DNA of 64,000 nt from CAYZMH01 sp964479445 (GCA_964479445.1 CAYZMH010000005.1:7582-71581); one strand, 5' to 3'; counted from the first letter of the stretch, positions 44,595-53,992 are shown. A program made the numbers and translations. The notes: generated from the sequence alone by a model not told the origin.

Positions 44595-46430
44595 ATGTGT
44601 GGAATAGTTGGTTATATCGGTGCGAAGAATGCGTACCCCATTCTTCTTAAAGGACTTCAAAGATTGGAATATCGCGGATACGACTCGGCGGGGGTCGCGT
44701 TGCAGAACGATACGACTCAAATCTATAAAAAGAAGGGAAAAGTATCGGATCTTGAAGATTATGTAACGGGAAAGAATATTACGGGTTCCATCGGAATCGG
44801 TCATACCCGCTGGGCAACCCATGGCGAACCCAATGACATCAACGCTCATCCTCATCACTCCCAGAACGGACTCTTCACCCTTATTCACAATGGGATTATA
44901 GAAAACTACACCTACCTTAAGAACAGCCTGGAGGAACAGGGAGTGCGTTTTTACAGTGATACCGATACCGAAGTGCTGGTCAATCTAATTGAGTACATTT
45001 ACCAGGCCCAGAAGGTAACTGCAGAGATTGCGGTTCGCCTGGCACTATCCAAGGTGGTGGGGGCGTACGGACTGGTGATTCTTTGCAGAGAAGAGCCGGA
45101 TAAGATCATTGCTGCCCGCAACAGCAGTCCGCTTGTAATCGGACTGGGCGATAACGAGTATTTCCTGGCTTCCGATGCTACCCCGATCATCGAATATACC
45201 GACCGGGTGATCTACCTGAACAACGATGATGTAGCGATCATAAAGCGCGACGAGCTCATTTTAAAAAACCTCAAGAACGACATTTTGGAACCCCATGTTC
45301 AGAAACTGGACCTGGGTATCTCGGAAATTGAAAAAAACGGGTACGATCATTTCATGCTCAAGGAGATTTTTGAGCAGCCCCGTTCCATTAAGGACACATT
45401 CCGCGGGCGGCTGCAACCCGATCAGAACCAGATCAAGCTGGGTGGGCTGCATGAGGTAACCGATAAATTGCTTGAGGCCAAACGGATCATTATTGTTGCC
45501 TGCGGTACTTCCTGGCATGCCGGACTGGTAGGGGAGTACCTTTTTGAGGACCTGGCAAGGGTGCAGGTGGAGGTGGATTATGCCTCTGAATTCAGGTACC
45601 GTAACCCCGTGATCAATCCGGATGATATCGTTATTGCCATCAGTCAGAGTGGCGAGACCGCCGATACCCTGGCCGCCATTCATCTTGCCAAAGAGGCTGG
45701 AGCTACTGTGCTGGGGATATGCAACGTGGTGGGTTCGTCTATCTCCAGGGAGACTCACGCAGGAGTTTACACCCATGCAGGTCCGGAGATCGGTGTGGCT
45801 TCCACCAAGGCGTTTACCGCGCAGGTGACCGTGCTATCCATGATGGCCCTGATGATCGGGAGGAAAAAAGAGCTCATCAGCCGGGAACGATTTGCCACAT
45901 TGCTGAATGAACTGGAGGAGATTCCGTCAAAAATAGAAACGATCCTGGAACAGAACGATCATTTCCATAAGATCGCTGATATCTACAAGAGTGTATCCAA
46001 TGCCCTCTACCTGGGAAGGGGAGTATCCTACCCGGTTGCCCTGGAAGGGGCTCTGAAGTTGAAAGAGATCTCCTACATACATGCGGAGGGATACCCCGCC
46101 GCAGAGATGAAGCACGGTCCGATTGCCCTGATCGATGAGAACATGCCGGTGGTATTTATTGCCACCAAAGACAACTCCTACGAAAAGATCGTCAGCAACA
46201 TACAGGAGGTGAAAGCAAGGAACGGGATTGTGATCGCTATTGTAACAGAAGGGGACGATGCCATTGAGAGAATGGCCGATCACGTGATTGAGATCCCCCC
46301 CACCGATCCGACCCTGATCTCGCTGCTCTCGGTAATTCCACTGCAACTTATTGCTTACCATATTGCGGTGATGCGCGGGTGCAACGTGGACCAGCCCCGC
46401 AATCTGGCCAAATCAGTGACCGTAGAATAG
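44595..46430 (+). CDS. glmS: Glutamine-fructose-6-phosphate aminotransferase (isomerizing)
   Basis: Makes glucosamine-6-phosphate, the entry point to UDP-GlcNAc for peptidoglycan, LPS and the Wbp sugars encoded downstream. The start is fixed by the N-terminal nucleophile Cys2 in MCGIVGYIG; the frame stays open upstream but that part overlaps the DUF4270 gene. The 611-residue enzyme has the glutaminase domain (GHTRWATHGEPN), two SIS domains (ACGTSWHAG, SQSGETADT) and the canonical end RNLAKSVTVE. The preceding stop is only 4 bases away. Confidence 0.97.
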   Translation: MCGIVGYIGAKNAYPILLKGLQRLEYRGYDSAGVALQNDTTQIYKKKGKVSDLEDYVTGKNITGSIGIGHTRWATHGEPNDINAHPHHSQNGLFTLIHNGIIENYTYLKNSLEEQGVRFYSDTDTEVLVNLIEYIYQAQKVTAEIAVRLALSKVVGAYGLVILCREEPDKIIAARNSSPLVIGLGDNEYFLASDATPIIEYTDRVIYLNNDDVAIIKRDELILKNLKNDILEPHVQKLDLGISEIEKNGYDHFMLKEIFEQPRSIKDTFRGRLQPDQNQIKLGGLHEVTDKLLEAKRIIIVACGTSWHAGLVGEYLFEDLARVQVEVDYASEFRYRNPVINPDDIVIAISQSGETADTLAAIHLAKEAGATVLGICNVVGSSISRETHAGVYTHAGPEIGVASTKAFTAQVTVLSMMALMIGRKKELISRERFATLLNELEEIPSKIETILEQNDHFHKIADIYKSVSNALYLGRGVSYPVALEGALKLKEISYIHAEGYPAAEMKHGPIALIDENMPVVFIATKDNSYEKIVSNIQEVKARNGIVIAIVTEGDDAIERMADHVIEIPPTDPTLISLLSVIPLQLIAYHIAVMRGCNVDQPRNLAKSVTVE

Positions 46431-46494
46431 GAAGGAATCATTTAAAGATCCCATTCTGTAGAAGCATGAACAGGTGCATTTTTATTAGCATCAG

Positions 46495-47538
46495 TTACTT
46501 CCCATACTGTTTTTCATAGTAAGAGACATAGGCACCGGAGGTGACATGGTCGAGCCAGGTTTCGTGCTCCAGGTACCACTCCACCGTCTTTTCCAACCCC
46601 TCTTCAAAGGTGACCGAGGGCTGCCAGCCCAGTTCCCGTAAGATTTTGGAACTGTCTATCGCATACCGCCTGTCGTGCCCTGCCCGGTCTTTCACAAAGG
46701 TGATCAGGGAGGCGCAGCTTCCGGGATCCCTCTCCAGTTTTTGGTCCATGATGGAACACAGCAGCCGGATCAGTTCAATGTTCCTCCATTCATTATTACC
46801 CCCGATGTTGTAGGTTTCACCGGGTTTCCCACGATGATAAACCACATCGATGGCAGCAGCATGATCCTCCACGTAGAGCCAGTCCCGGATATTCTCCCCT
46901 TTTCCGTAAATGGGAATGCTTTTCCGGTGTTTGATATTGTTGATGGCCAGGGGTATCAATTTCTCGGGGAACTGGTGAGGTCCGTAATTGTTGGAGCAAT
47001 TGGAGATTACCACCGGGAGTCCGTATGTATTGCGATAGGCCCTTACCAGGTGATCGGAGCTGGCCTTGGAGGCTGAGTAGGGACTTCTCGGATCATACGG
47101 TGTATCCTCTGTGAAGTAGCCGGTCTCTCCCAGGCTGCCGTAGACCTCATCGGTGGAGATATGGTAGAAGAGGTGTTCGCCATCGTTCCAGCTGGTCCGG
47201 CAGGCATTCAGAAGGTTCACTGTCCCCTCGATGTTCGTTTTGATAAATGCCAGCGGATCGCTTATGGACCGGTCAACATGAGATTCCGCGGCCAGGTGGA
47301 TCACCCCGTCAACGGAATGTTCTTCAAAAAATTGATCCACGAACGCAGCATCGGTGATGTCGCCCCGGATAAAGCGGTAGTTTTCCGCATCCTCCAGGTC
47401 CTTTAAATTCTCCAGGTTACCCGCATAGGTGAGGGCATCCAGGTTGATGATCCGGTATTCGGGATGATTTGTCACAAAACGGCGAACCACGTGTGATCCG
47501 ATAAAACCGGCTCCTCCGGTAATGACAATGGTTTTCAT
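46495..47538 (-). CDS. rfbB: dTDP-glucose 4,6-dehydratase
   Basis: Converts dTDP-glucose to dTDP-4-keto-6-deoxyglucose, the branch point to rhamnose and other deoxysugars. The 347-residue SDR protein has TGGAGFIGSH, the active-site STDEVYGSL (Asp-Glu) and YSASKASSDH (YxxxK). The ATG at 47538 gives the standard N-terminus MKTIVITGGAGFIG; a longer frame would run into galE. RmlA, RmlC and RmlD are not nearby. It is the last gene of the nucleotide-sugar cluster, 11 bases after galE. Confidence 0.95.
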   Translation of the reverse strand: MKTIVITGGAGFIGSHVVRRFVTNHPEYRIINLDALTYAGNLENLKDLEDAENYRFIRGDITDAAFVDQFFEEHSVDGVIHLAAESHVDRSISDPLAFIKTNIEGTVNLLNACRTSWNDGEHLFYHISTDEVYGSLGETGYFTEDTPYDPRSPYSASKASSDHLVRAYRNTYGLPVVISNCSNNYGPHQFPEKLIPLAINNIKHRKSIPIYGKGENIRDWLYVEDHAAAIDVVYHRGKPGETYNIGGNNEWRNIELIRLLCSIMDQKLERDPGSCASLITFVKDRAGHDRRYAIDSSKILRELGWQPSVTFEEGLEKTVEWYLEHETWLDHVTSGAYVSYYEKQYGK

Positions 47539-47549
47539 GGGTACTGTTT

Positions 47550-48572
47550 TTATAATCCGCGGTAATGTTTCTCCCAGTTCCAGGCCGATCGCAGGGAATC
47601 CTCCAGGGAGGCCTCTGCTTTCCATCCCAATACCTTATTGGCCAGCGATGTATCGGCATACACCTGTTCCACGTCTCCCTCCCTGCGTCCGGTAACCTTA
47701 TAGTTCAGAGACTGACCCGTTGCTTTCTCAAAGGCATGGATCATCTCGAATACCGATACCCCCCTGCCGGTTCCCAGGTTAAAGACCTCGAAACCCGAAT
47801 CGTTCTCTCCCCCGATCATGCGTTCTATGGCAACCACGTGGGCCCGGGAGAGATCCACCACGTTGATGTAATCGCGAATGGCCGAACCATCCGGTGTATT
47901 GTAATCGTCCCCGAACACTTTCAGCTCTTCCCTCATTCCTGCAGCGGTCTGGGTGATAAACGGAACGAGGTTATTGGGAACCCCCGACGGCAGTTCCCCG
48001 ATCAGGGCTGAAGGGTGGGCCCCGATGGGATTGAAATATCGAAGTGAAATGTAACGGATCTCCGGGTGAGGCACCCTGAAATCCTGCATGATCTGCTCGG
48101 CAATCTGCTTGGTATTGCCGTAGGGTGAGTTGGCCTTTTTAACCGGGGCCTTTTCTGTAACCGGCAATTGATCGGGTTCCCCGTATACCGTGCAGGAAGA
48201 AGAGAAGACCATGCTTTTCACACAGTAAACCTGCATTCCTTCCAGCAGGTTGATCAGGGCATTGAGGTTGTTCCTGTAATACTCCAGGGGCAGATCCACG
48301 CTTTCCCCCACCGCTTTGAGCGCCGCAAAATGGATCACCGCGTCCAGGTTAAGATGTTTCCTGAAGATGCCCAGGGTAGCTTCCCGGTCCCTGAGATCGG
48401 TCTTTTCAAATTTGGGCTTTTTGCCGGTGATGGCAGCAACCTGGTCCAGCACCTCGATCGAGGAGTTGGAGAGGTTGTCAACGATCACCACTTCATGGCC
48501 TGCCTGCTGAAGTTCTACAACGGTGTGTGACCCGATATAACCCGTTCCGCCTGTAACCAGAATTTTACTCAT
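47550..48572 (-). CDS. galE: UDP-glucose 4-epimerase
   Basis: Interconverts UDP-glucose and UDP-galactose (some also the N-acetyl forms). The 340-residue SDR protein has TGGTGYIGSH, SSSCTVYG, the catalytic YGNTK (YxxxK) and the C-terminal NLGTGRGVSVFEM. It lies 9 bases after the UDP-sugar dehydrogenase gene and 11 before rfbB. Its place in a cluster of UDP-GlcNAc-using enzymes leaves open that it works on UDP-GlcNAc. Confidence 0.95.
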   Translation of the reverse strand: MSKILVTGGTGYIGSHTVVELQQAGHEVVIVDNLSNSSIEVLDQVAAITGKKPKFEKTDLRDREATLGIFRKHLNLDAVIHFAALKAVGESVDLPLEYYRNNLNALINLLEGMQVYCVKSMVFSSSCTVYGEPDQLPVTEKAPVKKANSPYGNTKQIAEQIMQDFRVPHPEIRYISLRYFNPIGAHPSALIGELPSGVPNNLVPFITQTAAGMREELKVFGDDYNTPDGSAIRDYINVVDLSRAHVVAIERMIGGENDSGFEVFNLGTGRGVSVFEMIHAFEKATGQSLNYKVTGRREGDVEQVYADTSLANKVLGWKAEASLEDSLRSAWNWEKHYRGL

Positions 48573-48581
48573 AGACCTGTT

Positions 48582-49877
48582 TTATAAACTCCAATAGTGT
48601 AATTCCTGAATCTTGTTTCTGAATACCCCTTTCAGGTCCACGATCAGTGCATCTCCCGAGGTGATCGACTTGAAATACGATTCATCCAGGGAGACATACT
48701 TATCATGGTTGACCGCCAGGATCACCGCCTGGTAGGGACCTTCGATGGATTCCTTCAGTTCGAATCCATACTCTTCCCTGACCTCAACCGGGGATGCGTA
48801 GGGATCCACCACATCCACACCGATTCCAAATTCACTCAGCTCGTAGACCAGTTCAGCGACCTTGGAATTCCGTATATCACTCACATTCTCCTTGAAGGTG
48901 GCACCCATGACCAGCACCCGGCTTTCGGTGAGGTTGCCAAACAGGTTGGAGATCTTCACTGCCATCCTCTTGGCTACGTAAGCCGACATGCCGTCATTGA
49001 TGCTTCGCCCCGAGTTGATGATCTGTGCATGATGACCGTACATGGCAGATTTAAAGGTGAGGTAATAGGGATCCACACCGATGCAATGCCCTCCTACCAG
49101 TCCGGGAAAGAAATTCAGGAAGTTCCATTTTGTTCCTGCAGCTTCAAGCACCTCGAAGGTATTGATGTTCATTTTATCGAAGATCATGGAGAGTTCGTTC
49201 ATAAAGGCGATATTGATATCCCGCTGGGTATTCTCAATGATCTTGGCCGCCTCCGCAACCTTGATGGAACTGGCCCGGTGGACTCCCGCCTTGATCACCA
49301 GTTCGTAGGTGCGGGCAATCTCCTCCGCCGATTCGGCATCGCACCCGGATGTCACCTTGGTGATCTTTGTCAGCGTGTGCTTTTTATCACCGGGATTGAT
49401 CCGTTCCGGGGAAAACCCCACTTTGAAATCACCGATGATATCCAATCCCGAGGTCTTTTCCAGCAAGGGAATACAATCCTCCTCGGTACATCCCGGGTAA
49501 ACCGTGGATTCATATACCACATAATCCCCTTTCCCAAGCACCTTTCCCACCATTTCGGTGGCGCTTAAAAGCGGATGCAGGTCGGGTTTTTTATGCTCAT
49601 CGATGGGGGTGGGGACGGCCACCACATAGAATGACGCCCCTGCAATGTCCTCGATCGAAGAGGTGAAGGTGATGTCACACCCCTCGAAAGCTTCCGGAGG
49701 AAGCTCCTGGCTGGGATCTTCTCCCCTTTTCATCTTCTCCACGCGGTCTGATTTGATATCGAACCCGATCACTTTGACTTTTCGTGCAAACTCCAGTGCA
49801 ATCGGCAAACCGACATATCCCAGTCCGATCACCGCCATAGTCGCTTTCTTATCAACTAACTCCTGATACATGGGCAA
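48582..49877 (-). CDS. wbpA: UDP-N-acetylglucosamine/galactosamine 6-dehydrogenase (WbpA/WbpO-like)
   Basis: NAD-dependent oxidation of a UDP-HexNAc to the uronic acid. The 431-residue protein has the Rossmann motif VIGLGYVGLP, STVYPG, the central KVAEAAKIIENTQRDINIAFMNE helix and the catalytic Cys265 in VGGHCIGVDPYY. Sequence alone does not separate WbpA (GlcNAc) from WbpO/TviB (GalNAc or Vi antigen), but the next genes upstream are homologues of WbpB, WbpD and WbpE, which favours UDP-GlcNAc. A 96-base gap separates it from wbpB; galE follows 9 bases on. Confidence 0.88.
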   Translation of the reverse strand: MPMYQELVDKKATMAVIGLGYVGLPIALEFARKVKVIGFDIKSDRVEKMKRGEDPSQELPPEAFEGCDITFTSSIEDIAGASFYVVAVPTPIDEHKKPDLHPLLSATEMVGKVLGKGDYVVYESTVYPGCTEEDCIPLLEKTSGLDIIGDFKVGFSPERINPGDKKHTLTKITKVTSGCDAESAEEIARTYELVIKAGVHRASSIKVAEAAKIIENTQRDINIAFMNELSMIFDKMNINTFEVLEAAGTKWNFLNFFPGLVGGHCIGVDPYYLTFKSAMYGHHAQIINSGRSINDGMSAYVAKRMAVKISNLFGNLTESRVLVMGATFKENVSDIRNSKVAELVYELSEFGIGVDVVDPYASPVEVREEYGFELKESIEGPYQAVILAVNHDKYVSLDESYFKSITSGDALIVDLKGVFRNKIQELHYWSL

Positions 49878-49973
49878 TTTTTATTTCGTATATAGCTATT
49901 ATCTAAAGTTTTTCAAGGGATTCACAGGAACATCTTCAACCTTCACAGGGTGCCTGCTATTCTGTTTGATTTG

Positions 49974-50924
49974 TTAAGGAACTTGCCTGGCAAGGGGGTG
50001 ATAATCCCCTTTGAGTCCGACCGGGGTCGAATTTCGTATGGTGTATACCGTTTGTATCGACTTCCGGGCAGCTTCCACTCCAAATCCCTTTCCGGATAGT
50101 ATTTCCTGGTAGGATATGGTGTGAAGATCGGTAAAGCCTCCGCTGAATTCAATCTCCTCTCTGTCAACCCTGATCGACCGGTAGGTGCGCTGACCCTTTT
50201 CCCTGACCTCCCGGGGCAGGTCTTGCGAATCAATGCTGAGGAACCAGCGAACCCGCGCCTTTTCCAGTTCGAGTGTTCCTGCCGCTTTGTCCTCATCCAG
50301 TACCTGCACCACGTTCTCTTTTGCATCCCCGAAGATCCAGGTGAGCATGTCGAAGAAGTGCACCCCGATATTGGTGGCGATCCCGCCCGATTTATGTACG
50401 TCACCCTTCCATGAAAAGTGGTACCAGTTTCCCCGGCTGGTGATATAGGTCAGGTCGATATCATGCATGGCGTCATTCGGTTGCTCATCGATCTTTTTCT
50501 TCAGCTCCAGGATGGAGGGGTGGTGACGAAGCTGCAGGATGTTGAACACCCTGTGACCGGTCTCCTTCTCGTAGTCGATGAGGGCGTCAATATTCCATGG
50601 ATTGAGCACAAGGGGTTTCTCGCATATGGCATCGGCCCCGTTCCTGAGGGCAAAGCGGATATGCGAATCATGCAGGTAATTGGGGGAGCAGATCGACACA
50701 TAATCAACCCTTGTTCCTTCCCGGTTCAGCTTGGCTATGTGCCGGTCGAACCGCTCAAATTCCACGAAAAAATCCATTTCGGGGAAGTAGGAATCAACGA
50801 AACCCACACTGTCAAACCGGTCCAGCGAAGCAACCAGAAGGTTACCGGTATCTTTGATTGCTTTCACGTGACGTACGGCGATATAACCGGCAATCCCTAT
50901 CAGGGCAAAATTCTTTTTCTCCAT
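49974..50924 (-). CDS. wbpB: UDP-GlcNAcA 3-dehydrogenase, Gfo/Idh/MocA family (WbpB/WlbA-like)
   Basis: Oxidises C3 of UDP-GlcNAc uronic acid to the 3-keto sugar, using an NAD that is recycled internally. The 316-residue protein starts with FALIGIAGYIAVRHVKAIKDTG and contains the Gfo/Idh/MocA motif CEKPLVLNP, and LRHHPSILELK and GGIATNIGVHFFDML, as in WlbA/WbpB. It is 4 bases after the acetyltransferase gene and 96 before wbpA. The order wbpE-wbpD-wbpB-wbpA forms one logical pathway. Confidence 0.9.
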   Translation of the reverse strand: MEKKNFALIGIAGYIAVRHVKAIKDTGNLLVASLDRFDSVGFVDSYFPEMDFFVEFERFDRHIAKLNREGTRVDYVSICSPNYLHDSHIRFALRNGADAICEKPLVLNPWNIDALIDYEKETGHRVFNILQLRHHPSILELKKKIDEQPNDAMHDIDLTYITSRGNWYHFSWKGDVHKSGGIATNIGVHFFDMLTWIFGDAKENVVQVLDEDKAAGTLELEKARVRWFLSIDSQDLPREVREKGQRTYRSIRVDREEIEFSGGFTDLHTISYQEILSGKGFGVEAARKSIQTVYTIRNSTPVGLKGDYHPLARQVP

Positions 50925-50928
50925 TTGT

Positions 50929-51507
50929 TCAGGTTAACTTTCGTACTTGGTTGTTTTCCAGTTTGTATTGCTCCCCGCTTTCCGGACACGCGGCCAGGCC
51001 GCTTTCATTGAAAGTAAGACGGTGGCCGTATTCGCTCATCCAGCCGGCGTGCCGTGCGGGATTCCCCACAACCAGTGAATAGGGTTTTACCTCCCTGGTG
51101 ACTACCGCGCCTGCACCAATGAACGCATAGGGACCGATATTGTTCCCGCATACGATCGTGGCGTTGGCCCCGATGGAGGCTCCTTTTCCCACCAGGGTTT
51201 GCTCGTATTGTCCGCGCCTGACCACAGCGCTTCGCGGATTGGTCACATTGGTAAATACCATGGAGGGACCAAGGAAGACATCATCTTCGCAGGTAACACC
51301 GGTGTAGATCGAAACATTGTTCTGTACCTTCACATTGTTTCCCAGGACCACTTCGGGGGATACCACCACGTTTTGCCCCAGGTTGCAGTTCTTTCCAAGG
51401 ACGGCGTTTTTCATAATGTGGGTGAAGTGCCATATTTTGGTTCCTGCACCAATGGAACAACCCTCATCAATTACGGCGGTTTCGTGTGCAAAATAGGCTT
51501 TTTCCAT
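50929..51507 (-). CDS. wbpD: UDP-GlcNAc3NA N-acetyltransferase (WbpD/WlbB-like)
   Basis: Acetylates the 3-amino group to give UDP-2,3-diacetamido-2,3-dideoxy-glucuronate. The 192-residue protein is a left-handed beta-helix acyltransferase: repeated hexapeptides (IDEGCSIGAGTKI, LGKNCNLGQNVVV, LGNNVKVQNNVSI) followed by GANATIVCGNNIGPYAFIGAGAVV. The central loop between coils carries the WbpD-type segment DVFLGPSMVFTNVTNPRSAV. It is 6 bases after the aminotransferase gene. Confidence 0.9.
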   Translation of the reverse strand: MEKAYFAHETAVIDEGCSIGAGTKIWHFTHIMKNAVLGKNCNLGQNVVVSPEVVLGNNVKVQNNVSIYTGVTCEDDVFLGPSMVFTNVTNPRSAVVRRGQYEQTLVGKGASIGANATIVCGNNIGPYAFIGAGAVVTREVKPYSLVVGNPARHAGWMSEYGHRLTFNESGLAACPESGEQYKLENNQVRKLT

Positions 51508-51513
51508 AACCGG

Positions 51514-52641
51514 TCATTTAAAAAATCCTTTAACAGCATCCGTAACAGCCTCCAGCTGATCCTGTTCCATCTCGGTATGCACGGGCAGACTGAGCACCCG
51601 TTCACACATGGCCTCGGTCACCGGAAAATCTCCTTCCCGGTACCCCAGATCGGCATACGCCTTTTGCACGTGCAACGGCACAGGGTAATAGATCATCGCG
51701 GGAATATTGTGTTCCTGCAGGTGGGATTTCAAGGCGTCCCGCTTCCCATGAGCCACCTGGAGGGTATATTGATGATATATATGGGTGGAGAAGGGGCTTT
51801 TAGCCGGAACGGAAAGTTCAGGCAGATCCCCCAGTGCCCGGTCATAGAAGGCGGCTACCTTCTGCCGGGCTTCATTATAGGCATCGAGATACTGCAGCTT
51901 GACCCGAAGGATGGCCGCCTGGAGTGTGTCCAGCCTCGAGTTGACCCCCACATAGTCGTAATGGTACCGCTTTTTCATACCATGGTTTACCAGGGCCCCG
52001 ATTTTTTCTGCCAGCTTCTCGTCCGAAGTGAACAGTGCGCCACCGTCCCCGTAAGCCCCCAGGTTTTTACTGGGGAAGAAAGAGGTGCATCCGATTTCAC
52101 CCAGCGTCCCGGCTTTCTGTACCTGTCCGTTTTCAAACCGGTAACCGGTACCCAGGGCCTGGGCTGCATCTTCGATTACATAGAGCTGGTTTTCGCGGGC
52201 CAGGGAGCGTATCGGTTCCATGTGGGCAGACTGTCCAAAGAGGTGGATTGGCACAATGGCACGGGTTTTTGGAGTGATGGCTTTCTCAATAAGGCCGGGA
52301 TTCATGTTGAAGGTATGCGGATCAATGTCCACCAGGACCGGCTTCAATCCCAGGAGCCTGATCACTTCAATGGTAGCGATGAAGGTAAAGGGGGTGGTGA
52401 TCACCTCATCGCCGGGTTCCAGGTCCAGCGCCATCATGGCCACCTGCAGGGCATCGGTGCCATTACCGCAGGCAATGCAGTACGGAACATCCATGTAATC
52501 AGCTAACTCCTCCTGGAATGCTTTTACCTCGGGGCCTTTGATGAAAGCTGTTGACTCCAGGACCCGTCCGATCGCTTCATTGATCTCTTCCCGGATCTTC
52601 AGGTACTGGGTATGCAGGTCCACCATGCGTATTTCTCTCAT
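51514..52641 (-). CDS. wbpE: UDP-2-acetamido-3-keto-glucuronate aminotransferase (WbpE/WlbC-like)
   Basis: PLP-dependent aminotransferase of the DegT/DnrJ/EryC1/StrS family that puts the amino group on C3. The 375-residue protein has CGNGTDALQVAM, the conserved ITTPFTFIAT, and the PLP-binding Lys192 in SFFPSKNLGAYGDGGA. Homologues in Porphyromonas include PorR, known from A-LPS and surface-protease attachment. It is the first gene of the cluster; a one-mismatch -7 box (TATCTTCG) is seen upstream but is not convincing. Confidence 0.9.
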   Translation of the reverse strand: MREIRMVDLHTQYLKIREEINEAIGRVLESTAFIKGPEVKAFQEELADYMDVPYCIACGNGTDALQVAMMALDLEPGDEVITTPFTFIATIEVIRLLGLKPVLVDIDPHTFNMNPGLIEKAITPKTRAIVPIHLFGQSAHMEPIRSLARENQLYVIEDAAQALGTGYRFENGQVQKAGTLGEIGCTSFFPSKNLGAYGDGGALFTSDEKLAEKIGALVNHGMKKRYHYDYVGVNSRLDTLQAAILRVKLQYLDAYNEARQKVAAFYDRALGDLPELSVPAKSPFSTHIYHQYTLQVAHGKRDALKSHLQEHNIPAMIYYPVPLHVQKAYADLGYREGDFPVTEAMCERVLSLPVHTEMEQDQLEAVTDAVKGFFK

Positions 52642-52776
52642 GACCTGTGCGCTTTAAATGAAGTACGAAGATAATAATAAAATATGGTCGATTTATGGAA
52701 TCATGATCACTTTATTGCGTTGATAACTCTGTTCAGAAATCATACCCGGGTTGGATATTCGTCCGTCTATTTATAT

Positions 52777-52784
52777 TACTTTTG
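52777..52784 (+). promoter_or_regulatory. -7 promoter box for the HU-SPOR gene
   Basis: TACTTTTG, exact TAnnTTTG, with TTG at 52751-52753 (23-base spacer). It is 56 bases before the ATG. Confidence 0.5.
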
Positions 52785-52840
52785 TTATAACAGGGAATGA
52801 CGATTGCCGGGGGAATGTTCCTTTAAACCTACATTGAGAT

Positions 52841-53992
52841 ATGGCAACCATTGGCACCTATGTTAAGCAACTCCTTTTAAAGAGAGAGCGTGTTATTCTG
52901 CCAGGATTCGGGAACCTGGAGATCGGGGAAGGAACCTCGCGGAAGGAAGAAGGGAGGCTGGATCCGCCCGGGCCCGTGGTCAGGTTTGACGCTGCCTATT
53001 CACGGGACGACGGGAAACTGGCTGAAGCGTATGCCGCCGGAGAGGGGATAGACCGGGAAGAGGCGCAGCAGCAGGTGCTCGAACTGGTCGATGCAATCAG
53101 GTTTGCGCTGGATCGCGGACTGGAATATACTCTTGAGCCGGTAGGAGTATTCAGGAGGAACGAAGACCACAAAATCTTTTTTACAAAAAATCCCGAATGG
53201 GTGATCGATCCAGATCTTTTCGGACTGGAATCCCTGGATCTTCTTGAACTGGAAGAGGAGAAGGATGAGGCCGGGACCGGGGCCGGTCTGCAGGATAAAG
53301 CATCGCCCGGGACCCCTGAAGAGGAGCAGGAAGCTCCACCGGGAGAAGCTCGCCAACCGATATCTGAAAAACATACCCCGTCAAAGCAAAAAGAGACACC
53401 TATGACCCCATCCAGACCTGCCGCAAAAAAGAGCCGTGCCCCGGTAAACAAATGGAAGATCATCTGGATCGTGACCGGATCACTGATTGCCGTACTGGTT
53501 CTTTTTCTGCTGATCCCGGTGAACAACCAGGGTGGGTTCGGACTGGAGTTCGGGAAGGATGGGATTCTGATCAGAGACGGGCAGAACCGGGATGATTCCC
53601 CCGGTGAAGAAACGGGAGAAACATCAGCTCCCGGAGCGACAGGATTAAACGGGACCGGAACAGATGAGCCCGGAATGGAGGGGAACGGAAGCGGGGAATC
53701 TGCTGCGCAGGGTGTCTCCGCCCCCGGGGAGGAAGGGGAACAAGATGCGGATAAGCCGGTTACCGCTCCCCGCTATTATATTATTGCAGGCAGCTTCGGT
53801 GACCTGGACAATGCCACCAGTCTGATGGACGATTTGAAATCCCAGGGATTTCCCGCAGAGTTGATCCGAACCGAGAACCGTATGTACCGGGTGGCTGTTA
53901 AATCATACCGCTCCAAAAAACAGGCGATCGATGACCTGGCCTATGTGAAAAAATATACCGGAATGGAGGGTTGCTGGGTACTCTCGCGCTAG
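52841..53992 (+). CDS. HU-domain / transmembrane / SPOR-domain protein
   Basis: A 383-residue single-pass membrane protein. Residues 1-130 form an HU/IHF-like module of the bacterial HU-CCDC81 type (IGTYVKQLLLKRERVILPGFGNLEIG, then a second half with LEYTLEPVGVFRRN). A charged linker leads to one membrane helix (205-227, IIWIVTGSLIAVLVLFLLIPV), another low-complexity Gly/Glu-rich linker, and a C-terminal SPOR domain (311-383, YYIIAGSFGDLDNA ... YRVAVKSY). SPOR domains bind denuded septal peptidoglycan, so the HU module faces the cytoplasm. It could link chromosome or cell-division proteins to the septum. Convergent with metG. Confidence 0.88.
   Translation: MATIGTYVKQLLLKRERVILPGFGNLEIGEGTSRKEEGRLDPPGPVVRFDAAYSRDDGKLAEAYAAGEGIDREEAQQQVLELVDAIRFALDRGLEYTLEPVGVFRRNEDHKIFFTKNPEWVIDPDLFGLESLDLLELEEEKDEAGTGAGLQDKASPGTPEEEQEAPPGEARQPISEKHTPSKQKETPMTPSRPAAKKSRAPVNKWKIIWIVTGSLIAVLVLFLLIPVNNQGGFGLEFGKDGILIRDGQNRDDSPGEETGETSAPGATGLNGTGTDEPGMEGNGSGESAAQGVSAPGEEGEQDADKPVTAPRYYIIAGSFGDLDNATSLMDDLKSQGFPAELIRTENRMYRVAVKSYRSKKQAIDDLAYVKKYTGMEGCWVLSR

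Noticed and set aside
51199..52506. Plus-strand open frame of 435 codons
   Set aside because: Antisense of wbpE/wbpD; no signal, start context or motif.
52642..52700. Box TATCTTCG upstream of wbpE
   Set aside because: One mismatch to TAnnTTTG and no -33 element; not strong enough to call a promoter.
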